NCBI GenBank assembly: GCA_028290705.1
Contig: JAQGJH010000040.1
Location: forward strand, 1 to 32,515
Reading direction: 5' to 3'
From: Hyphomicrobiales bacterium
GTDB taxonomy: Bacteria; Pseudomonadota; Alphaproteobacteria; Rhizobiales; Beijerinckiaceae
Length of the DNA stretch: 32,515 nucleotides
Shown: in pieces, positions 26,616 to 32,515 of the stretch
Layout: each line of letters starts with the position of its first letter
How positions within the stretch are numbered: position 1 is the first letter of the stretch
Program-made: the position numbers and the translations under genes
The notes under the pieces: generated by a model
What the model saw: only the letters and a program-made list of their open reading frames with translations
Told to the model about the DNA's origin: nothing
The model's database searches: none

Positions 26616-27062
26616 TCACGCTTTGCCGCCCTCTGTGGCATCGCGCGCGCCCTCGCCGCTGCGAGCCTGAGTCAGCCACAGCCAGCGCGTCCATGTGAGT
26701 GCCTGAGGTTCGTTGTTGCGCCACCATGTGGCGTCGCGCAGCCGTCCGGTGTCCGGATCGAATCCGAGGCTTTCGGGCCCGCCGTCGTCGCGATGCAGGA
26801 CGCCGTCGTGAAAGTAATACATGTCCTCGACGCGCCCCGTGTCGAGGTTGTAATACACCGCCGCCGGGCCATCCTGACGATGCAGTCGTCCATCGCGATA
26901 CCAGAGTTCGAACGCCACTGCGCCATCCGCGGTCCTGTGCATCACGGCTGCGGGGCCATCCTCGCGATGCAGGCGGTCTTCGAGCAGATAGAGCTCGGTG
27001 AACACCGGCCCCTCTTCCTCGATACGATACTCCAGCATGGGCTTCGTCATACGCGACACCAT
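26616..27062 (-). CDS. Small LHREDGPA-repeat (MORN-like) protein
   Basis: 148 residues, rich in Trp, Tyr and acidic residues, without a signal sequence. It carries three repeats: RLHREDGPAAV, RLHRQDGPAAV and VLHRDDGGPES, spaced about 28-30 residues apart and joined by strand-like segments (AFELWYRDG, VEDMYYFHDG). Such LHR-x-DGPA repeats resemble the MORN-type beta-hairpin repeats of phage and bacterial proteins of unknown role; I cannot assign a function. It starts 18 bp after the XRE-cupin gene on the same strand and is probably in its operon. Internal ATG codons at residues 5 and 9 are possible starts; no clear ribosome binding site. Confidence 0.7.
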   Translation of the reverse strand: MVSRMTKPMLEYRIEEEGPVFTELYLLEDRLHREDGPAAVMHRTADGAVAFELWYRDGRLHRQDGPAAVYYNLDTGRVEDMYYFHDGVLHRDDGGPESLGFDPDTGRLRDATWWRNNEPQALTWTRWLWLTQARSGEGARDATEGGKA

Positions 27063-27080
27063 GGCTTGCGCGGAGCCGCG

Positions 27081-27698
27081 CTACTCCATCACGGCCGCCT
27101 TCAGAATACACACCATGGTGGCATGCGCGGGCTTCTTTGTCGTGTTGCGGATCACGTGCGGACGGTCGCAGCGATAGCGCAGCGTGTCGCCCGCCTTGGC
27201 GATCTCCACCACGCCCGAGACCTCGACTTCGAGCTCGCCCGAAATCACCGAGAGACACTCGACGGACCCGCGCTGGTGCGGATCCGATTCCAGCACGCCG
27301 CCGGCATCGGCCTGAAAGTCGTACCACTGCAGCCATTCGACGGTCTTGATCCAGCCGATGATCGCCAGCCGGCACTTGCCGTCGTCGGAGCGCAGGATCG
27401 GCGTCTCGGCCTTGGAGGATTTTTCCAGAAAGGGCTCGTCCTCGGCCGCCTGCAGGACGCGCTCGATCGACACGTCGAGCGCTTGCGCGAGCCGCCATAT
27501 CGTCGCCAGCGTCGGATTCGTTTCGTTGCGCTCGATCTGGCTGATGATCGATTTGGCGACGCCCGACTGCTCGGAAAGCTCCGACAACGAGAGGTTGTAG
27601 GCCTTCCGCAGCCGCTGGACGGTTTTGCCGAGCTGACCCGAAAGCGCCAGGGCTCCCGCCTCGATAGCCTTGACCTTGTCCCGCCCTTCGACGCCCAT
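27081..27698 (-). CDS. XRE-family regulator with C-terminal cupin domain
   Basis: 205 residues. An XRE helix-turn-helix spans about 25-80 (VQRLRKAYNLSLSELSEQSG, then VAKSIISQIERNETNPTLAT). The C-terminal cupin spans about 125-200 (GGVLESDPHQRGSVECLSVI, SGELEVEVSG, then GDTLRYRCDRPHVIRNTTKK). The type is like PuuR and SutR, where the cupin senses a small metabolite and the protein represses nearby genes. It shares its direction with the LHREDGPA-repeat gene downstream. A 6-bp inverted repeat lies in its promoter region and could be an operator. Ligand unknown. Confidence 0.9.
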   Translation of the reverse strand: MGVEGRDKVKAIEAGALALSGQLGKTVQRLRKAYNLSLSELSEQSGVAKSIISQIERNETNPTLATIWRLAQALDVSIERVLQAAEDEPFLEKSSKAETPILRSDDGKCRLAIIGWIKTVEWLQWYDFQADAGGVLESDPHQRGSVECLSVISGELEVEVSGVVEIAKAGDTLRYRCDRPHVIRNTTKKPAHATMVCILKAAVME

Positions 27699-27722
27699 GC
27701 CCGATCCGTTTCTCTGATGAAG

Positions 27723-27748
27723 ACGTTCCGGATAATAGACAAGAACGT
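27723..27748. promoter_or_regulatory. Inverted repeat before the XRE-cupin gene
   Basis: ACGTTC and GAACGT are perfect complements with a 14-base spacer (20 bp centre to centre, two helical turns). It sits 25-50 bases upstream of the regulator start and overlaps a possible minus-strand -10 (TATTAT). Candidate autoregulatory operator. Confidence 0.4.
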
Positions 27749-27776
27749 TTGAAATAACGAACGGATTCTGGCGGGC

Positions 27777-28856
27777 TCAGCCGGGCGCCGGCACGGCAGC
27801 CTGTGGGGCGCGACGGCGCATTCCCCAGGCGAGGAACGGCCTTTCGACCAAGACATAGGCTGCCAGAGCCGCCTGGATGGCCGCAGCCGCGAGGGCAAGC
27901 AACACCAGATCGCCCCCCGCCCCTGCAGGCAGGACGCGAACCAGCGCTGAGCCGACGAGACCGTGCGTCAGGTACAGCATGTAGGAGCCGCCGCCGAGCA
28001 GCGCCACGAGACGGGGAGCCGGGACGCGCCCGCCTGCCCGCTCCCATCCGACCAGCCCCTGAACGAGCATCATGGCCGCGACGGAATAGACCAGCGGGCT
28101 CGCCACCGGCCCGAAGGGCAAGGCGGTCGAAACCGGGATATGCCGGCCCAGGACCCATTCGACGCCCGCCAGCCCGGCCAGCAGCCCGCCTCCGCAGAAG
28201 AGCCAGACGCCGGGAGAGACGCGCGGCAGGATTCGCGTCAACTGCCCGCGCGCGACCAGCATGCCCATGCCGAAACCGAGATTGGTCACGCCCAGCAATG
28301 GCGCCAGCCCCTCTCCGCCGGCTTGAGGGATGAGAAAGATGCAGGCCGCCACGAGCGCCTGCCATGTCGCCAAAAGCCACCATCCGTGCCGACCGACCAG
28401 GATGGCGAGGCCGAAGATGGCGTAGAACATGGCCTCCTGGCGCAGCGACCAGGATACGCCGAGCAACGGCGCGGTTGCGGGTGCGAGCGTCATGTCGGCG
28501 AGCAGGCGCATCGGATCGAGGAGCCCGGACGGCGCTGGCCTCCCCAGGGGAAGAACCAGCCACATCGTCGCCACGGCGACGGTCACCGCCAGAAACGCGG
28601 GATAGACGCGCCAGGCCCGACGCAGGACGAAGCGCATCGCGGCGGCCGCCCCGGACTGACCCGTGTGCTGCGAGGCAATGAGGTAGCCGCTGAGCACGAA
28701 AAAGAATTCGACGCCGCAATGCCCCGCGCGGAACGCCCAGCCGAGCGGATGCTCGCCCCGCATGCCGCCCACGAGGTCGCTGAAATGATAGAGCATTACG
28801 AGACTGGCCGCGAGAAATCGGCCCGCCTCCAGGCAGAGCAATCGGTGGGTTTTCAT
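27777..28856 (-). CDS. Acyltransferase 3 family membrane protein
   Basis: 359 residues with about ten membrane segments. The N-terminus LEAGRFLAASLVMLYHFSDL holds the conserved Arg and His of this family. FFFVLSGYLIASQ and SWSLRQEAMFYAIFG are further family motifs, and RPFLAWG closes the last helix. Members such as OafA, NodX and ExoZ put acetyl or other acyl groups on surface sugars in the inner membrane. No sugar synthesis genes are adjacent, so the substrate is unknown. The frame is open upstream to 29507 through a shadow of the EamA gene, so the ATG at 28856 is the sensible start. Confidence 0.9.
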   Translation of the reverse strand: MKTHRLLCLEAGRFLAASLVMLYHFSDLVGGMRGEHPLGWAFRAGHCGVEFFFVLSGYLIASQHTGQSGAAAAMRFVLRRAWRVYPAFLAVTVAVATMWLVLPLGRPAPSGLLDPMRLLADMTLAPATAPLLGVSWSLRQEAMFYAIFGLAILVGRHGWWLLATWQALVAACIFLIPQAGGEGLAPLLGVTNLGFGMGMLVARGQLTRILPRVSPGVWLFCGGGLLAGLAGVEWVLGRHIPVSTALPFGPVASPLVYSVAAMMLVQGLVGWERAGGRVPAPRLVALLGGGSYMLYLTHGLVGSALVRVLPAGAGGDLVLLALAAAAIQAALAAYVLVERPFLAWGMRRRAPQAAVPAPG

Positions 28857-28972
28857 AAATGATCCGGAAATCCGGCAGTCTGAAATGAATGAAGCAATGA
28901 CCGGACGATAGGACGTCGGGACCGGATCGGCAAAGGCCAAGCTGAAACATGGTGAGCGCAGCGGGAAGAAAA

Positions 28973-29911
28973 CTACATCCGCTTCGCGTGCCGCTCCGTC
29001 AGGATCGCGAACAAGCCGCCTGCCGCGATGATCGAAGCGCCCACGATGGCGATCGGTGACGGCACTTCGGAAAACAGCACGAGCCCGAGGATCAGCGCCC
29101 AGATCATCGACGTGTAGTCGAAACAGGACACGACCGACGCGTCCGCGAAGCGGTAACTCTGCGTCATCAGGATCTGGCCGATCCCGCCCAGGAGACCGAC
29201 GGCGATGAGCGGAAGCCAGTCTCGGCCGGCGGGCCAGATCCAGGCCTGCGAATGCATGATCGCCGCGCCCGGCCATGTGCTCGGCCAGTAAGCCGCCGCC
29301 GCCACGATCAGCAGGCTCGCAAGCGTCGTCGTGCCCTGGAAATAAAAGACGATCGCGCCCGTGTCCTCGGTGCGCGTCAGCCGCCGCGTCTGGATCATCG
29401 CGACGGCGACGAGAAGCGCACCACTGAAGGCCAGCAGCGCGCCGAGCCCCGTGCGCGCCAGCCCGCCAGCAGCCGCCTCGCCCGTCGTGATGCCGAGATG
29501 CTGCCACAGCATCACCAGCACGCCCGAGAAACCGACCGTGACGGCGGCCCAGCGCGTCGCATGCACTTTCTCACCCAGCAGCAGCGCCGCCAGCACCACG
29601 ACGACGAGCGGACCCGCATATCCGATCGCCGTGGCGTCGGCGAGCGGCAGCAGGCCGTAGGCCGTAAAGATGCAGAACATGCTGCCGACGCCGGCCAGCG
29701 ACCGGACGAGGTGGCCGGTGAACCATTTCGTCTGCAGCGCGCGCGGAAAGTCGCCGCGCCACAGCAACCAGAACACCAGGATGAACAGCGCGAAGAACGA
29801 GCGGAAGAACACCAGTTCGGCGACCGAGTAGGCCCCGTACATCTTCACCAGCGCCAGCATGAAGGCGAACGCGAGCGTCGACCCGATCTTGCAGGCAATG
29901 CCTTTCAGCAC
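28973..29911 (-). CDS. EamA/DMT family transporter
   Basis: 312 residues with about ten membrane segments in two EamA halves (first: FAFMLALVKMYGAYSVAELV, FFRSFFALFILVFWLLW; second: GALLAFSGALLVAVAMIQTR). LADATAIGYAGPLVVVVLAA and LGEKVHATRWAAVTVGFSGV are typical of the family, which exports or imports small metabolites at the inner membrane. It starts with GTG at 29911, only 3 bp after the SDR stop, so the two genes are co-transcribed and probably coupled. Substrate unknown. Confidence 0.9.
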   Translation of the reverse strand: MLKGIACKIGSTLAFAFMLALVKMYGAYSVAELVFFRSFFALFILVFWLLWRGDFPRALQTKWFTGHLVRSLAGVGSMFCIFTAYGLLPLADATAIGYAGPLVVVVLAALLLGEKVHATRWAAVTVGFSGVLVMLWQHLGITTGEAAAGGLARTGLGALLAFSGALLVAVAMIQTRRLTRTEDTGAIVFYFQGTTTLASLLIVAAAAYWPSTWPGAAIMHSQAWIWPAGRDWLPLIAVGLLGGIGQILMTQSYRFADASVVSCFDYTSMIWALILGLVLFSEVPSPIAIVGASIIAAGGLFAILTERHAKRM

Positions 29912-29914
29912 GGA

Positions 29915-30694
29915 TCAGAAAGCGCCGGGGAAGGCGCCGCCGTCGATGAGGAAGTTCTGTCCGGTGATGTAGCCGGCATGCCCGCTGGCGATGAAGGCGC
30001 AGAGATTGCCGAACTCCGATGGATCGCCGAAACGTTTTGCGGGGATCGACTGCCGCCGCTGCTCCTGCAACTGAGCCACCGGCACGCCCTTGAGCTCCGA
30101 CTGCTTCTGCGCCGCGCTCTTCAGCCGGTCGGTGTCGAACGCGCCCGGCAGGATGTTGTTGATGGTGACGTTGGCATGCGCCACCTCGCGCGCCACGCCC
30201 GCCAGAAACGCCGTGAGGCCGGCGCGCGCGCCAGAGGAAAGATCGAGGCCGGCCAGCGGCATCTTCACCGAGCCCGACGTGATGTTGATGATGCGCCCGA
30301 AGCGGCGCTCCACCATGCCGTCGATCACCGCCTGCGTCAGCGCGATGGGCGTCAGCATGTTGGCCTCGACGCCCGCCACCAGCTCGGCATGGCTGAGCTT
30401 GCGGAAATCCTTGGGCGGCGGCCCGGAATTGTTGTTCACCAGAATGTCGGGCGACGGACAGGCGGCCAGGATGGCCGCGCGCCCCGCTTCGGTGCCGACG
30501 TCGCCCGCGACCGCGATCACCTTCGCGCCGGTGGCCTTCGACATCTCGTCCGCCGTGCGGGCGAGCGAATCGGCGTTGCGGCCGTTGATCACGACCGTGC
30601 ATCCGGCTTCCGCGAGCGCCTGCGCGCAGGCGCGGCCGAGACCCTTGCTGGAAGCGCAAACGATCGCCGTGCGGCCGCTCAATCCGAGATCCAT
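29915..30694 (-). CDS. SDR family oxidoreductase lacking the catalytic Tyr and Lys
   Basis: 259 residues with a Rossmann fold. The nucleotide loop reads VCASSKGLGRA in place of TGxxxGxG. DILVNNNSG and Ser140 (NITSGSVKMPL) are where expected. The catalytic Tyr and Lys of Y-x3-K should be at 153 and 157, thirteen and seventeen residues after Ser140, but the sequence reads LDLSSGARAG, with Ser153 and Arg157. Some proteins annotated as 3-oxoacyl-ACP reductases share this change. The C-terminus LIDGGAFPGAF is normal. I chose the ATG at 30694, where AGGG lies seven bases upstream; the frame is open to 30736. It is 3 bp from the EamA transporter gene. Substrate unknown; it may not be a classical reductase. 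Confidence 0.88.
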   Translation of the reverse strand: MDLGLSGRTAIVCASSKGLGRACAQALAEAGCTVVINGRNADSLARTADEMSKATGAKVIAVAGDVGTEAGRAAILAACPSPDILVNNNSGPPPKDFRKLSHAELVAGVEANMLTPIALTQAVIDGMVERRFGRIINITSGSVKMPLAGLDLSSGARAGLTAFLAGVAREVAHANVTINNILPGAFDTDRLKSAAQKQSELKGVPVAQLQEQRRQSIPAKRFGDPSEFGNLCAFIASGHAGYITGQNFLIDGGAFPGAF

Positions 30695-30791
30695 GACGTC
30701 ACCCTGTCGCGCCGCGCATCGACGCGGACGTTGCACCGGGCGCGGCGAAAACCGCGCTCGTCATGGCTTTACGCCGTCAGGCCCCGGAGGA

Positions 30792-31487
30792 TCAACCGAA
30801 GAAGCGCAACCTGTCGCGCAGCGGCATGGCGTCGATGTCGGCCAAGGCCACGGCGGCCGGCTGAGACGTAGCCATGCTCCCGGCTGAGGTGGCCGACGAG
30901 GTGTCGAGTCGGCGCATGGCTTCGAGCCTGTCGGTGAGCCGGCCTTGTTGACCGAGTTCGTGGACCTCGGCGCGTTGCGGCGGCGCGGGCGCATCGTCCT
31001 TGGGAACGAAAAAGGCCGTCGGCTCGATCATGCGCTGCGCGATGAGGCGGCGCTCTTCGGCGTCATCGGCTGAGTTGCGCGATTCCAGTCGAAGCACCGG
31101 CGCTGAAGCAGCGAGCGACGCGGGATCGGCATCGCGGCGCAGGTCGTCGGCAAGTCGCGCAGCGCGCATTGCCTGTTCGGCCAGCGCACCGCTGATGTAG
31201 CTGCCTGAACGCGTGGCCCGCAGCTGCCTGACGATGTCTTCGAGATTACGCGCCAGATCATCGGCCGCCCCCCTGAGGTGCAAGGCGTCGAAGGGCGCAG
31301 GCGGCGCGGCGTCGACCGCGCGCTCGATGCGCCGCAGAGACGCGACGAGCCGGTCGGTCTCGGCGGCCCTGTTGCGTCGTGCGAACTCAGCCAGGAACCA
31401 GCGACCGCGCGCAGTCTCGTTCACCGCGGCTTCGATGGTCTCGAAGTCGGCGTCCTGCAAACCGGCGGGTTCTGGCGTGGAAGGCAT
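30792..31487 (-). CDS. Unknown conserved-type protein (GRWFLAEFARRNR motif)
   Basis: 231 residues from the ATG at 31487; a TTG at 31511 adds eight. The N-terminus reads DADFETIEAAVNETARGRWF, then LAEFARRNRAAETDRLVASL, a pattern I recall from uncharacterised alphaproteobacterial proteins. The rest is helical and charged (ALAEQAMRAARLADDLRRDA), followed by a low-complexity part. It ends in DIDAMPLRDRLRFFG, possibly a short docking tail. No membrane segment or signal sequence. It lies between the SDR and the cytochrome c gene on the same strand. I cannot assign a function. Confidence 0.65.
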   Translation of the reverse strand: MPSTPEPAGLQDADFETIEAAVNETARGRWFLAEFARRNRAAETDRLVASLRRIERAVDAAPPAPFDALHLRGAADDLARNLEDIVRQLRATRSGSYISGALAEQAMRAARLADDLRRDADPASLAASAPVLRLESRNSADDAEERRLIAQRMIEPTAFFVPKDDAPAPPQRAEVHELGQQGRLTDRLEAMRRLDTSSATSAGSMATSQPAAVALADIDAMPLRDRLRFFG

Positions 31488-31575
31488 GTCGAATGGGCTC
31501 GCGAATCGCAAGCCATCAGTGTCGGCGCGATCATGCTAATTGCAAGCCGTTGCTTCGCCAAGGCTTGCGGGAAGC

Positions 31576-32508
31576 TTACTTCTTCGTCGGGCGCGCCGGT
31601 CCATCACGCGGCGGAAGGCTTTTCAGATATTCCGCCATCGCGTCGCGATCGGACTTGGGCAAAGCCGCGGTATTCTTGACGACGTCCGCCATCGACGAAC
31701 CGACCGAGTCGTATTCCGGCGTGAAGCCCGTCGCCAGCAGTTCGGAAATATCCGCTTTCGTCCAAGAGCCAATCCCCTTGGGAGACGGCGTGATGTTGGG
31801 CACCCATCCGCGCCCTTCGAGATCCGCCCCTCCGGCAAATCGATCCTCGGCGACGATGCCGCCGATGGGATTGCGCGGCGAATGACATTCGGCGCAATGC
31901 CCCAGCGCATCCACGAGGTAGCGGCCGCGGTTCCACTCTTGGCTCTTCGTCGAATCTACCGCGACCGGCGTCGTGTCGAGGAACAGTTGCTTCCACAAGC
32001 CGAGGCCGCGCCGGATGTTGAAAGGGAAGCCGATGTCGTGCGGCGGCGCCTTGCCCTCCACCTGCGGCAGCGTGCGCAGATAGGCCATCAGGTCGGCCAC
32101 GTCCTCGATCTTCGCGTGCGCGTAAGTCGTGTATGGGAACGACGGATAATAATGCGCGCCATCGGGCGAAACGCCGCGCAGCATGGCGTTGGCGAGATCC
32201 GCGACCTTCCAGTTGCCGATGCCATCGCGCGAGTGGGGAGAGATGTTGGGCGCCACGAAAGTGCCGAAAGGCGACTTCAACTCAAGCCCGCCACCGAGAC
32301 GCAGCCTGTCCTCCTGCTTCGGCGTCGCGTGGCAGGAGGCGCAGCCGCCGGCGTTGAACACCACCTGACCGCGCGTGGCGTCCCCGGTCTTCTCGAGCGC
32401 CGCATTGGCGTCGACCGGGACGGCGCGCACGGGCGTCGTGAGCCACCAGAAAATGCCCGCACCCGCGCCCGCGAGAACGAATAGAGCGATGAACAGGCGC
32501 TTGATCAC
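31576..32508 (-). CDS. Diheme cytochrome c
   Basis: 310 residues with an uncleaved or cleavable hydrophobic N-terminus (LFIALFVLAGAGAGIFWWL, about 5-23), so exported or membrane-anchored. Heme 1 is GCASCH (Cys56, Cys59, His60); heme 2 is HCAECH (Cys205, Cys208, His209). Both halves carry PNISP/PNITP, the segment usual in diheme subunits of alcohol and aldehyde dehydrogenases. A likely Met ligand for heme 2 is Met273 in SVGSSMADV. For heme 1 the segment YYPSFPYTTY has Phe where many relatives have Met. No partner dehydrogenase is in the window; it may lie just past the right edge. Start ATG is 7 bases from the window end. Confidence 0.9.
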   Translation of the reverse strand: MIKRLFIALFVLAGAGAGIFWWLTTPVRAVPVDANAALEKTGDATRGQVVFNAGGCASCHATPKQEDRLRLGGGLELKSPFGTFVAPNISPHSRDGIGNWKVADLANAMLRGVSPDGAHYYPSFPYTTYAHAKIEDVADLMAYLRTLPQVEGKAPPHDIGFPFNIRRGLGLWKQLFLDTTPVAVDSTKSQEWNRGRYLVDALGHCAECHSPRNPIGGIVAEDRFAGGADLEGRGWVPNITPSPKGIGSWTKADISELLATGFTPEYDSVGSSMADVVKNTAALPKSDRDAMAEYLKSLPPRDGPARPTKK

Positions 32509-32515
32509 GAGATCA

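Noticed and set aside
26599-28950. A 783-codon minus-strand frame over the regulator and acyltransferase genes
   Set aside because: It crosses three genes in another frame. Each of those genes has clear family motifs in its own frame.
30740-30757. GCGCGG-CGAAAA-CCGCGC hairpin as a terminator of the unknown gene before the SDR
   Set aside because: Only six base pairs and no T-run; not strong enough to list as a terminator.

Overview
The window is high-GC, densely coded chromosomal DNA with almost no mobile DNA. It looks like an alphaproteobacterium of the order Hyphomicrobiales (Rhizobiales). The clues are a CckA-type hybrid kinase, a recA gene behind a GAAC-N7-GAAC LexA box, TTAA-N7-TTAAC CtrA-type sites, a FdVI/adrenodoxin-type ferredoxin paired with a thioredoxin-reductase-like ferredoxin reductase, and a giant membrane-anchored 22-residue-repeat protein resembling the Growth Pole Ring protein (GPR/RgsE). 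I cannot name the genus. I see no rRNA, tRNA, IS element, prophage or CRISPR array.

Layout. (1) 1-2059, minus strand: the start of a FliO-like flagellar export gene (cut by the window edge) and, upstream of it, an MFS transporter; a perfect CtrA box lies between them. (2) 2326-9322, plus strand: cckA, recA and alaS, with a LexA box and promoter before recA and a 477-bp gene-free gap with two perfect inverted repeats before alaS. (3) 9399-10805, plus: a stress group (Dps, DUF1328 membrane peptide, UspF-like protein), with a possible EcfG promoter ahead of dps. (4) 10963-15564, plus: a small unknown protein, a SixA-like phosphatase, an unknown 330-residue protein, a YcjX-type ATPase and a YcjF-type membrane protein. 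(5) 15570-17465, minus: ferredoxin reductase, 2Fe-2S ferredoxin and an orphan Hpt protein. (6) 17775-22106, plus: the 1443-residue GPR-like repeat protein, with two near-consensus CtrA sites and a leader hairpin upstream. (7) 22283-26497, minus: an MCE/Mla-type lipid transport operon (permease with STAS domain, ATPase, MCE substrate-binding protein, auxiliary lipoprotein), plus a candidate 38-residue Cys-rich ORF. (8) 26616-32508, minus: a short LHREDGPA-repeat protein, an XRE-cupin regulator, an acyltransferase-3 membrane protein, an EamA transporter, an SDR lacking the usual catalytic Tyr and Lys, an unknown protein and a diheme cytochrome c.

How parts may work together (inference). CckA is the kinase at the top of the CtrA phosphorelay. 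The same window carries a perfect CtrA box ahead of a flagellar gene and two near-matches ahead of the GPR-like polar growth gene and the Hpt gene. It therefore holds a kinase and plausible targets of one cell-cycle/polarity circuit, with envelope lipid transport convergent to the polarity gene. The GPR-like gene with its leader is the most interesting locus.
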